The notes under the pieces were generated by a model. It did no database searches and was not told where the DNA came from. It saw only the letters and a list, made by a program, of their open reading frames with translations. From Nemertoderma westbladi (lineage: Eukaryota; Xenacoelomorpha; Nemertodermatida; Nemertodermatidae): a stretch of 46,352 bases of DNA. The translations under genes were made by a program, and so were the position numbers. The stretch lies in assembly GCA_032718475.1 (NCBI GenBank), contig JAUCBJ010008533.1, forward strand, positions 1 through 46,352. Reading direction: 5' to 3'. Of the stretch, positions 1 to 8,490 are shown in pieces (the stretch's first letter is position 1; the number at the start of each line of letters is the position of its first letter).

Positions 1-940
1 ACATAAACAGAGTTATGACTTAAACTACTCGCAACGATATGGCTTAATTATAATCCACATATATGGCGCATTCTTTAGGAATTGCTTCTTTAACAGACTC
101 ACTCATACACTATGCTGCACAATACTGCACACTAATCTGCCAATCTTCACTGATTTTAGTCACATATAAAAGGAACACAGGCTGACTCATGTAGGGTCTA
201 TCAAATAACATTAGATTCACTTCAAACCACTTTAACATAAGTCACAATCGTTATTGGTAACCTTTCTCTCTTACCTTAGGTATATCAAGAATATTGGGTT
301 GCGGGGTTATTTATCGTTATTCCAAATATAATTATTCATCAACCATATTATGAAGAACTGACAGCAAATAGCAGTATAAAACAACAAATCAGTACCGGTA
401 TGTCAGCAATGAGACATAGGCATGCAGTTCCGTCAGTCCGTTTGGTATGTAGTCCGATATGTTAAAGGATATATGCCCTTTATAATTAAACCTACTAGTG
501 TACGACTAAAAAGCAGTACAGCACAAAAATACTTCCAAGCCGTTCTTTCTTTGGCTCAAGACTGAATGAATAAAACACTGCACATAGGCATTGCGTCATT
601 TCTAGGAAATTCTCTGTACAAGGAGCCACAAAAACGCTCTCATTGGCTGACTGAGCTGAGAGACGCCGTAGAACAAAGGAAATCAACACGTATGAATGTC
701 AGCTGTTAACCGTAGTCATAGTAACTACTGTTCAAGAGTAGCTATCACTCCTTTGCGTCACGAATTGCCATAGAATCATAAAAATATACCTTTCACAATA
801 CACATACGGAGGAAATAAGTCTTAGATCCTCTAAAAACACCGATACAGTAATAATACGGTCTCTTACACTTATTAAATCAACTACAGAGTATTTTAATGT
901 AAAAGATAATAAAAATAACGGGGCAATTCAGCAAAGGCTT
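1..940. other. Non-coding flank, nothing recognised
   Basis: AT-rich sequence without a credible reading frame. The longest frame is 64 codons on the minus strand (495-689) and shows no domain or signal I recognise. No RNA gene, clear promoter or repeat array was seen here. Confidence 0.6.
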
Positions 941-1610
941 TTACACATCCCATACTCGCTAAGAACATCCCATACTCGCTAAGAACATCCCATACTCGCT
1001 AAGAACATCCCAGACTCGCTAAGAACATCCCATACTCGCTAAGAACATCCCATACTCGCTAAGAACATCCCATACTCGCTAAGAACATTCCATACTCGCT
1101 AAGAACATTCATACTCGCTAAGAACATTCCATACTCGCTAAGAACATCCCATACTCGCTAAGAACATCCCATACTCGCTAAGAACATCCCATACTCGCTA
1201 AGAACATCCCATACTCGCTAAGAACATTCCATACTCGCTAAGAACATCCCATACTCGCTAAGAACATCCCAGACTCGCTAAGAACATCCCATACTCGCTA
1301 AGAACATCCCATACTCGCTAAGAACATCCCATACTCGCTAAGAACATCCCATACTCGCTAAGAACATCCCATACTCGCTAAGAACATCCCATACTCGCTA
1401 AGAACATCCCATACTCGCTAAGAACATCCCATACTCGCTAAGAACATCCCATACTCGCTAAGAACATCCCATACTCGCTAAGAACATCCCAGACTCGCTA
1501 AGAACATCCCATACTCGCTAAGAACATCCCATACTCGTTAAGAACATCCCATACTCGCTAAGAACATCCCATACTCGCTAAGAACATTCCATACTCGCTA
1601 AGAACATCCC
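941..1610. repeat. 20-bp tandem satellite, about 33 copies
   Basis: Head-to-tail copies of AAGAACATCCCATACTCGCT. Almost all units are exactly 20 bp; one 19-bp unit sits near 1101-1119. Variation is limited to a few positions, for example CATCC/CATTC and CATACT/CAGACT. The unit length is not a multiple of three, so no frame stays open. The homogeneity indicates recent amplification or ongoing homogenisation. The right edge runs into unrelated sequence at about 1610. Confidence 0.97.
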
Positions 1611-1853
1611 TCACCTTACAGTAGTTTCAACACCCTGTTATTACTATTATTACTATTATTATTATAAAATTTCAATTTTACAATTTGTTGCTCATATAAT
1701 TATTATTACAGAAAAGTAATACAGTACAGTAGTTAAACAGAAAGTCTAAACAACACTGCGATAATGTACTTATGCCTCTCAGGATAACCTCCAGCTTCTA
1801 AGTGATTTTCAGTGTTCAAGTACTCAGTAATAAATAAATGCAACAGGAAACTG
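1611..1853. other. Spacer with ATT microsatellite
   Basis: Non-coding AT-rich spacer. An impure (ATT)n microsatellite lies at about 1637-1665. Nothing else was recognised. Confidence 0.6.
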
Positions 1854-2060
1854 CTATTTTACAAAATCTTTACTTTTTAGGAAAGCGGCCTCTTTTACTT
1901 TCCTGCAATGGGCACAGACGCAGTAATCTACTCCACCGTGTATTTTCTTAAGTCCCCATCTGTACACAATATTTATATCACCATCTTTAATTGTACGAAC
2001 CTGTCCAGAAGGCCTCTTACTTGGGACTTTCTGGGCCTCACCAAAATACATGGTTAACAC
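1854..2060 (-). pseudogene. Short ORF with CxxC, possible zinc-binding remnant
   Basis: A 68-codon frame on the minus strand with ordinary amino-acid composition. Its C-terminal half contains CVCAHC followed by a Lys/Glu-rich stretch, so a zinc-knuckle-like remnant is conceivable. There is no promoter, partner exon or neighbouring frame to support a gene. I do not recognise a family. It may be an exon or transposon fragment, or chance. Confidence 0.2.
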
Positions 2061-2154
2061 GACGACTTACAGAGTATCCTTTACAACACTATTCCAGGGC
2101 AGGGAAGTTAAACTTTTATTAGCATTACAACTCACGAACGAACGTGCTATTGTA

Positions 2155-2597
2155 TTATAGGTGTCGTCGCGTTTCGGCAACTGTCGCGATTCGGCAACAG
2201 TCGCGTTTCGGCAAAAAAAGTTGCGTTTCGGCAAAAAAAAAGATGCGTTTCGGCAAAAAAAGTCGCGTTTCGGTAAAAAGGTGCGATTCGGCAAAAAAGT
2301 TGCGTTTCGGAAAAGAGTTGCGTTTCGGCAACAGTCGCGATCCGGCAAAAAAGTTGCGTTTCGGCAAAAAAGATGCGTTTCGGCAAAAAAAGTCGCGTTT
2401 CGGTAAAAAGGTGCGATTCGGCAAAAAAGTTGCGTTTCGGAAAAGAGTTGCGTTTCGGCAACAGTCGCGATCCGGCAAAAAAGTTGCGTTTCGGCAAATA
2501 GTTGCGTTTCGGCAAAAGTATTTCTTTATTGCAGGAGAATACACTATACTATCAACAATACAAGTAAAAGTGAAACGAGCAGGACATTATAAATATA
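2155..2597 (+). mobile_element. CGTTTCGGCAA minisatellite element, locus 1
   Basis: The core (2161-2517) is an irregular tandem of about 17-20-bp words: GTTGCGTTTCGGCAAAAAA, GTCGCGATTCGGCAACA and variants. It starts with GGTGTCGTCGCGTTTCGGC and is followed by a unique tail running from about 2518 to GCAGGACATTATAA near 2597. The same head, core and tail recur in reverse at 7236-7616, so this is a mobile or dispersed unit rather than a local repeat. The six bases ATTATA occur on both sides and could be a target duplication, but the second locus does not confirm this. The many frames in this stretch are artefacts of the repeat. Confidence 0.7.
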
Positions 2598-2807
2598 CAA
2601 CACTATATTATTTAGCTTTCACTTTATCACTTTATTATAGCACATTATTTTACCGAAAATACAGTAACTTATCTTCCTTATACTTATAACTTATGTGATG
2701 GGATTAGTCCTACAATTGCGCCAATAAAAGATCAGTTATTTTCGGTAAAATAAACTTATCATTCGAGGTTAAGACCCCTAGATCCCTTCCTATAATAAAT
2801 GTATACA

Positions 2808-3127
2808 TTAACTTGCCAGTTTGGGCAAGCTAATATATTTAACTTGCCAGTTTGGGCATGCTCATATATTTAACTTGCCAGTTTGGGCAAGATAATAACT
2901 TGCCCATTTAGGCAAGCTAATATATTCAACTTGCCAGTTTGGGAAAGCTAATAGATAACTTGCCCATTTGGGCAAGCTAATATATTTAACTTGTCAGTTT
3001 GGGAATGCTCATATACTGTATTTAACTTGCCAGTTTGGGCAAGCTAATAGATATCTTGCCCATTTGGGCACGCTAATATATTTAACTTGTCAGTTTGGGC
3101 ATGCTAATATATTTAGCTTGCCAGTCA
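2808..3127. repeat. About 31-bp hairpin-forming tandem repeat, about 11 copies
   Basis: Diverged units of roughly 25-32 bp. Each unit is centred on an inverted repeat, either CTTGCCAGTTTGGGCAAG (6-bp arms) or CTTGCCCATTTGGGCAAG (8-bp arms around TT), and they are separated by AT-rich linkers such as CTAATATATTTAA. Both palindrome types alternate irregularly. The arms stay paired in most copies. The plus-strand frame across it (2968-3195) is repeat-derived. Confidence 0.9.
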
Positions 3128-3277
3128 TGCATTGCAGTCATGTAGTCTTGCATAGTCGACCTATGTCGACCTACCGGCTTTCATATACAGTATAATAGGT
3201 AACACATACACAATAATTCAAATAGATATTAAATATATAATTAATATAGTAAATAGTAATAACTTGCCAACAAAAGT

Positions 3278-3299
3278 CCCCCCCCCCCCCCCCCCCCCC
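3278..3299. repeat. Poly-C tract (22 C)
   Basis: A run of 22 cytosines directly follows a short fragment of the 31-bp repeat (AACTTGCCAA). It is one of five G/C homopolymers of 17 bp or more in the window. Confidence 0.95.
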
Positions 3300-4014
3300 T
3301 ATCTGGGCGATTTGGTAGTGCGAAATTAATTCCATACAAATAAATTAAATATTATTAATACTGCACCACCTACTTTGCATAATTGACATAGAGAAGACCA
3401 CTACAATTTTAATAATTGAATTCAACCCCGTTCTAACATCTAGGAATTTATCTATATCTTTTGCCGAAACGCAACTTTTTGCCGAAACGCGACTTTTTTT
3501 TGCCGAAACGCAACTTTTTGCCGAAACGCAACTTTTTTTGCCGAATCGCGACTTTTTTTTTCAGAATTATTTATTATTTTATTAATATTAATATTGGCTT
3601 TTATTCCCGTATATGGATATATAAAGAGGAATATTATTAATGCACATCAAGCAATTAAAGTAAAAAGAAATGTATGTGATTATAAAATACGCTATGTAGA
3701 TTAAGTTATATTACCGTGATCTATTAAAAATTTCAAAATATTAATTAAAATATGCACACTTTAAGAGCTAAAATCGAACCTATCATTAAGTACTATGATA
3801 TTCAACAAGTTTGGACAGTTCATATAAGGCAGATATATAAAAACTATATATATGGCAGGAAATGAGTTCATATAATGATGCAGATATTACAAAAATTTGA
3901 ATTATACTAGTCAAATAAAAATTAAAACGGTATTTTCTAAAAAAAAAAAAAAAAAAAGATAATCAAAGTAAAACACGGTACTATGGCCGAAAAGATGTAA
4001 TAACAATATTGTTA
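3300..4014. other. AT-rich spacer with minisatellite fragment and oligo-A
   Basis: No gene is seen. Inside it are a minisatellite fragment (3463-3560, listed separately) and a 19-A run at 3939-3957. The right end may include 3' UTR of the minus-strand LINE that starts at 4015, but no clean LINE 3' terminus could be defined. Confidence 0.5.
3463..3560 (-). repeat. CGTTTCGGCAA minisatellite, locus 2 (fragment)
   Basis: Five words of the form TTGCCGAAACGCAACTTTT, the reverse complement of the locus 1 core. The unique head and tail of the family are not evident. It has the same orientation as locus 3 at 6842-6957, so the minus-strand LINE between them is flanked by the same repeat on both sides. 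Confidence 0.85.
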
Positions 4015-4848
4015 CTACAAATATTGTAAAGTTTCCGGCTTGTTCAAAAAACGCAGTGCAGTTGGTATAAAAGAGTTTCTATAATTGTGAGTACGACAGT
4101 AAGATATGGCAAAATTGTTCCTAGTTGAGGCATTTCTAGAGGTATGTGCTAACAACGATTTATGCAACGGATGATCTTTTGAATCTATAATTTTATCGAC
4201 CATTTTCTTAAAAATACCTTTATAACAACCATTTACAATATCAAAAAGCATCTGTTTATTAACTTTTGAATGTTTGGCATATAGCGAAATCGGCCTACGT
4301 AATTTTTTCCGCAGCTTTTCAGTAATATTCGGTACCCAGGCAAAAGCACAGTATGTATAAATCGGTAAAATATATGTGTTAAAAATGAATATAGCCGTTC
4401 TCTCAGTTAAAAATCGAACTATAAAGCTAAATTGTCGCACTGAGTAATTAGCTTTATGAACAACATGATTGACATGCTGGTTCCACGATAAATCTTGGGA
4501 AATAAATACACCTAAATATTTTACCGCTGTGGGACGTGGAACACATTTACCATCAATTACAAAATGTGATGCAGAAATATCAAGCAGTAGCTCATTTTGT
4601 AAGTTTCGAGGTATGAAGCAAAGCTCCTCTGACTTCTTAGGATTAATCTTTAAATTTTTCTCAATAGATCTTTCGATTATATTTGCAATCGTATTTTCAT
4701 ATACTAAGTTATCTGACCAATTTGTAATCGCTTTTTGGGTCCACTGATGTTTGATCCACTGATGTACTAACATCATCATCTCTGAAAATACTCCAATCCG
4801 TTTCCTCAAAGATTTGACGAACTCTATCCATGTTTTCATTTGTAGCAC
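4015..4848 (-). pseudogene. Reverse transcriptase C-terminal fragment (LINE 1)
   Basis: A 277-codon frame, but RT-like sequence starts only around residue 35. It includes the thumb-type motifs NLKINPKKSEE and AVKYLGVFISQDLSW, then ILPIYTYCAFAW and a typical LINE C-terminal tail. The palm motifs, including the catalytic aspartates, are missing. The N-terminal part overlaps the end of the endonuclease frame in another phase, which marks the deletion junction at about 4720-4745, next to a duplicated CATCAGTGGA. It is inactive as a polymerase. Confidence 0.85.
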
Positions 4849-6400
4849 TCAAATTCCGCGATAAACGAGTTTGGACTCTACGTTTATAAAGATTTTCGCA
4901 ATTTTCCAGCGGTTCAAGGTAAATAGAATAATGATCAGGGCCAATAGGTGCCCCCACAATACAGTTGTAGACATCTCTGTTAGACACATACGCAATATCC
5001 AATTGTGAATTAGCGGGAATGAAAGTAGGCTGTTCCACCAGGTTATGAAGGTTGATTGATTCTAGGTAGCCTAACTTACTCTTATTGATGTCGCCAACAG
5101 CAATTAAAAACCCACGGGGATGCAGACGCATAATCGTTGAGAAAATCTTTCTCAGTTCTTTACGAGTGACAGGCCACTTAGCCTGCGGTCTAATATAGAT
5201 GTTAATAATTATCACACACGAATACACCGACGGCAGAAATCTGGGTCGACAGGCAATTGCCAGCAATTCCATGTCTGGCAGTGATACACTTCCGATAACC
5301 GCTGGTTTATTAGGGCACCACGATTTACTTGTGTATGTAAGAAGTCCACCTCCCCCCTTTTCTTTAGTAAAATTTTCGATTTTTCTGTCCAATCTTTCGA
5401 AGTGATAATCCTCAATGACAATACTACCATCGGAAATATTCTTGTCTAGCTTTGTTTCTTGGATTGCGACTATAGAGTAGCCAGTTAAAAACACCATTTC
5501 TTTAAGCAAATGTATCTTTGACGCAAAATGGAAAACATTGCTTGATATTATATATGGAAACGATTGTCTGCTGTTGTTCTGGGTATTTGGTTTACATTTC
5601 GGCGACGCGGTTGCGCCCGCCGGAGTAGTGGCCGACGTAGTGGCACCCGCAGGAGTCATGGCCGACTCAGTAGCGCCCGACGGAGTCGTGGGCGACGCAG
5701 TGACGCCCGCCGGAGTCGTGGGCGATGCAGTGACGCCCGCCGGAGTCGTGGGTGACGCAGTGGCACCCGCAGGAGTAGTGGCCGACGCAGTGGCGCCAAC
5801 CAGAATCATGGGCGACGCAGTGGCGCCCGCAGGAGTCGTGGCCGATGCAGTAGCGCCCGCCGGAGTCGTGGGCGACGCAGTGATGCCCACCGGAGTCGTG
5901 GGCGATGCAGGGGCGCCCGCCGGAGTCGTGGGCGACGCAGTTGCGCCCGCAGGAGTCGTGGCCGACACAGTAGCGCCCGCCGGAGTCGTGGGCGACGCAG
6001 TGACGCACGCCGGAGTCGTGGGCGATGCAGTGACGCCCGCCGGAGTCGTGGGCGACGCAGTGGCGCCCGCAGGAGTAGTGGCCGACGCAGTGGCGCCAAC
6101 CCGAGTCATGGGTGACGCAGTGGCGCCCGCAGGAGTCGTAGCCGACGCAGTAGCGCCCGCCGGAGTCATGGGCGATGCAGTGGTGCCCACCGGAGTTGCG
6201 GGCGCCGCAGTGGCGCCCGCAGGAGTAGTGGCCGACGCAGTAGCGCCCGCCGGAGTTGTGGGCGACGCAGTGACGCCCGCCGGAGTCATGGGCGATGCAG
6301 TGGCGCCCACTGGAGTAGTGGGGGACATAGTGGTGCCTGCCGTAGTCGTGGGTGATGCAGTGGCACCAGCCAGAGTCATGGGCGATGCAGTGGCGCCCAC
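4709..6400 (-). CDS. LINE ORF2 fragment: Thr/Ala/Pro repeat plus APE endonuclease
   Basis: 563 codons. Residues 1 to about 267 are about 27 copies of a 10-residue unit, GATASPTTPA with variants. Residues from about 285 to 500 are an APE-like endonuclease: QETKLD holds the catalytic Glu, YIRPQ and VGDIN match the YxPP and GDFN motifs, LDIAYVS follows, and GPDHYSI is the terminal SDH motif with Pro for Ser. The first Asn motif is poorly preserved. The frame then ends at the deletion junction with the RT fragment. The same frame continues upstream of the ATG to a TGA at 6433-6431 that ends ORF1. The opposite-strand frame 5538-6482 is a shadow of the repeat. Confidence 0.8.
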   Translation of the reverse strand: MGATASPMTLAGATASPTTTAGTTMSPTTPVGATASPMTPAGVTASPTTPAGATASATTPAGATAAPATPVGTTASPMTPAGATASATTPAGATASPMTRVGATASATTPAGATASPTTPAGVTASPTTPACVTASPTTPAGATVSATTPAGATASPTTPAGAPASPTTPVGITASPTTPAGATASATTPAGATASPMILVGATASATTPAGATASPTTPAGVTASPTTPAGVTASPTTPSGATESAMTPAGATTSATTPAGATASPKCKPNTQNNSRQSFPYIISSNVFHFASKIHLLKEMVFLTGYSIVAIQETKLDKNISDGSIVIEDYHFERLDRKIENFTKEKGGGGLLTYTSKSWCPNKPAVIGSVSLPDMELLAIACRPRFLPSVYSCVIIINIYIRPQAKWPVTRKELRKIFSTIMRLHPRGFLIAVGDINKSKLGYLESINLHNLVEQPTFIPANSQLDIAYVSNRDVYNCIVGAPIGPDHYSIYLEPLENCENLYKRRVQTRLSRNLSATNENMDRVRQIFEETDWSIFRDDDVSTSVDQTSVDPKSDYKLVR

Positions 6401-6425
6401 TGGAGTCGTTGGCGACGCGGCAACA
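5598..6425 (-). repeat. 30-bp coding minisatellite inside LINE ORF2, about 27 copies
   Basis: GC-rich 30-bp units with a visible 60-bp alternation on the plus strand (GGCGACGCAGTGACGCCCGC versus GGCCGACGCAGTGGCGCCCGC-like versions). Because the period is a multiple of three and stop-free, several frames on both strands stay open. The minus-strand phase that leads into the endonuclease is the plausible coding phase and gives a proline/threonine/alanine-rich, mucin-like stretch. Its base composition differs sharply from the AT-rich surroundings. Confidence 0.95.
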
Positions 6426-6430
6426 AGTAG

Positions 6431-6842
6431 TCAATCCAACGCTTCCGCAGGAATAACATTGGCGTTACTGTCGTTCGGCTGAGTGCTATTGTTTGTGGGG
6501 CGCTTTGGCAGTGTTGCTACATCGCGTACTTCATCGCCATAAATAACCCACTTTTTGGACTGGTCGGAAGCTGTAAGAGCGCGACGTTTCTGACGTAGAC
6601 TGAAACGCAATGCTGCCTCTTCAGGAGTATAATCGGGAGAGATATAAACTGTAGAGAACCGCTGCGATAGACGAAGATTTTTTGCGCGTTTCATGAGTTC
6701 GGCCCTCTTATCAGAGGGCAGGGTGACGACTATTCGTGGGGCTTTACCTTCTACAGTTTTACCGACTTGCCGGTGTGTCAAATCATGCTCGCTAATCGAC
6801 ACGTTAAGTTCGGCCGCTATTTTTTCGAAACGTTCGCTATGC
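6431..6842 (-). CDS. LINE ORF1 protein, N-terminally truncated
   Basis: The ORF1-derived part is about 137 residues. It is preceded, in the same open frame up to 7105, by minisatellite and SINE sequence that does not belong to it. Visible features: APRIVVTLPSDKRAELMKRA, then a VYISPDYTPEEAALR stretch followed by a basic segment. This pattern fits the RRM/C-terminal nucleic-acid-binding region of many LINE ORF1 proteins. It ends in TGA at 6433-6431, directly in frame with ORF2. The N-terminus is cut off by the minisatellite at 6842. Confidence 0.7.
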
Positions 6843-6957
6843 GTTCGAAACGCATCTTTTTTGCCGAAACGCATCTTTTTTGCCGAAACGCAACTTTTTT
6901 GCCGAATCGCGACTGTTGCCAAAACGCAACAGTTGCCGACACGCGATGTAACCGTAT
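6842..6957 (-). repeat. CGTTTCGGCAA minisatellite, locus 3
   Basis: About six words of the family, in the reverse orientation. It ends in CACGCGATGTAACC, the reverse complement of the GGTTACATCGCG head seen at locus 5 (36875). It interrupts the N-terminus of LINE 1 ORF1 and lies 20 bp from the SINE. Confidence 0.85.
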
Positions 6958-6974
6958 TATAATATTTATAATAA

Positions 6975-7235
6975 TGTCGCAGTGTCCGAGTGGATATGGC
7001 GCCTGAACTGCTTACACAATAGTGTTTGGTGGCGCAGGTTCTAATCCGACTAAAGGCTGTAGAAATTTCGCACTGTTGTGTCCCTAGGCAAGACACTTCA
7101 GACATTAGTGCCTACGTCAACCCAGCGGTATAATGGGAACCTGGCTTTGCTGGGGTAATGATAATAAAAGCGCTTTGAGTATGCCGAGCATAATAAAGCG
7201 CTATATAAATAACCAATATTATTTTTATTATTATA
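6975..7235 (+). mobile_element. tRNA-derived SINE (tRNA-Leu-like head)
   Basis: The 5' head contains TGTCCGAGTGGATATGGCGC, close to the 5' half of a tRNA-Leu or tRNA-Ser, followed by a B box GGTTCTAATCC. The body carries TTGTGTCCCTAGGCAAGACA and, further on, GGGAACCTGGCTTTGCTGGG, a conserved central block I know from SINEs of marine invertebrates. The 3' part, AAAGCGCTATATAAATAAC, is also typical. It ends in an AT-rich tail that abuts minisatellite locus 4. No clear target duplication was found, and internal decay is moderate. Confidence 0.85.
6983..7047 (+). promoter_or_regulatory. RNA polymerase III A and B boxes of the SINE
   Basis: A box TGTCCGAGTGG at 6983-6993 and B box GGTTCTAATCC at 7037-7047. 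The 43-nt gap fits a tRNA with a long variable arm (Leu/Ser class). Both differ only slightly from the consensus boxes, so an internal Pol III promoter is recognisable, although activity is unknown. Confidence 0.75.
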
Positions 7236-7616
7236 ATGTCCTGCTTGTTTCACTTTTCATTTTACTTGTATTGTTGATAGCGTATTCTCATGCGATGAAG
7301 AAATAATTTTGCCGAAACGTAACTTTTTTGCCGAATCGCGACTGTTGCCGAAACGCAACTTTTTGCCGATACGCAACTTTTTTGCCGAATCGCGACTGTT
7401 GCCGAAACGCAACTTTTTGCCGAAACGCAACTTTTTTGCTGAATCGCGACTGTTGCCGAAACGCATCTTTTTTGAAGAAACGCAACTTTTTGCCGAAACG
7501 CAACTTTTTTGCTGAATCGCGACTGTTGCCGAAACGCAACTTTTTTTTTTGCCGAAACGCAATTTTTTTGCCGAAACGCGACTGTAGTCGAAACGCGACA
7601 GTTGCCGAAACGCGAC
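7236..7616 (-). mobile_element. CGTTTCGGCAA minisatellite element, locus 4
   Basis: An inverted copy of locus 1. It starts on the plus strand with TTATAATGTCCTGCTTGTTT (reverse of the locus 1 tail), has the word array from 7311 to 7608, and ends in CGCGACGACACC (reverse of the locus 1 head). Shared unique edges define the element boundaries. Its right edge abuts a LINE reverse transcriptase frame with only a few bases between them, so it either truncated that LINE or inserted into it. Confidence 0.8.
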
Positions 7617-8490
7617 GACACCAAAGATCCTATCCATATTTCCCAAAAGTTAAGTGCAGTTCTAGAATCCTGTAATGAGTGGTTGGTTGATAATAAGCTA
7701 TCCATTCACTACGGTAAGACTGAAAGTATTTTGTTTGGTTCCAAAAGAAAGTTAAAGAAGGTAATTAAGTTTGAAGTCACTAGTAATGGACATAAGATTG
7801 AAAATAAAAAGGAAGTTAAATATTTAGGCGCCACATTGGATAAGTGCTTATCAGGAGAAAGCACAGTGAAAAATATTTTCTCGAAAGTTAACAGTAGGCT
7901 TAGGTTTCTATACAGAAATAAAAATAGTTTAAACACCGACTCCCGCAAGTTACTTTGCTCTTCTTTAATACAGTGTCACATGGACTATGCGTGCTCTTCT
8001 TGGTATGAAGGCTTAACCAAACAGCTTAAATGTAAATTACAAGTAGCTCAGAATAAAGTAGTACGATTTATTAAAGACTACAAACCTAGGCACCACCTAA
8101 CTCCAGATGACTTTTCTGAATCTGGACTACTTAACTTAGATAGTAGAGTTAATTAAGTAGCTACGCCTTAACCATGTGCATAAAGTGTATAATGGTAAAT
8201 GTGCCAATTACCTAAAACAAAAATTCAACAGAGTACGCGATACACACTCTTACAGTTCCAGAGCTAGTGCTTCAAACTTCTACCTCCCGAATTGTAAATC
8301 CTTTGAATCTGATACTTTTTTAACGGTATTAAAAATTGGAACGCTCTGCCTAATGATATTAAAAACCTAGATAATCAACATTCTTTTAAATCTGCAGTTA
8401 AATCTCGCCTCCGTGTGCAATGTAAAAATAGGTACAATATTTACTATTTATACTGTAATTACGTTTTATAATAAATTGTTCTGTACATTA
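7617..8490 (+). pseudogene. LINE 3: 5'-truncated reverse transcriptase tail
   Basis: Plus-strand C-terminal third of a CR1/Jockey-like RT. The frame opens within 7617-8156 with NEWLVDNKLSIHYGKTE (motif 6), VKYLGATLD (motif 7) and DYACSSWYEGL. After a TAA at 8154-8156 the homology continues at about 8176-8325 (THSYSSRASASNFYLP), then shifts frame again to NWNALPNDIKNLDNQHSF and a basic C-terminus ending about 8470. Two frame breaks and the missing catalytic palm make it a dead fragment. It is a different family from LINE 1 and LINE 2. Confidence 0.88.

Larger units (their letters stand above)
4015..6842 (-). mobile_element. APE-type non-LTR retrotransposon, internally deleted (LINE 1)
   Basis: Read on the minus strand it contains an ORF1-like frame (6842 to 6431), then an ORF2 with a long repetitive N-terminus and an APE-like endonuclease (6400 to about 4720), then only the C-terminal part of the reverse transcriptase (about 4745 to 4015). 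The RT core including the catalytic F/Y-x-DD box is absent, so the copy cannot be autonomous. Minisatellite of the CGTTTCGGCAA family borders both ends. Clade assignment needs a profile search; the C-terminal RT region looks Jockey/CR1-like. Confidence 0.85.

Noticed and set aside
941-1610. CRISPR-like array
   Set aside because: Units are contiguous 20-bp repeats without unique spacers, and the window is eukaryotic.
2147-2689. Arg/Lys/Phe-rich frames such as RFGKKVAFRQ in the minisatellite
   Set aside because: Frames differ between loci and strands and consist only of minisatellite words.
3939-3957. Oligo-A run as the poly-A tail of LINE 1
   Set aside because: LINE 1 is on the minus strand, so a tail would appear as oligo-T on the plus strand at this side.
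5538-6482. 314-codon plus-strand frame (GVVGDAVTPA repeats)
   Set aside because: It is the reverse of the 30-bp coding repeat. The minus-strand phase continues into a real endonuclease, the plus-strand one into nothing.
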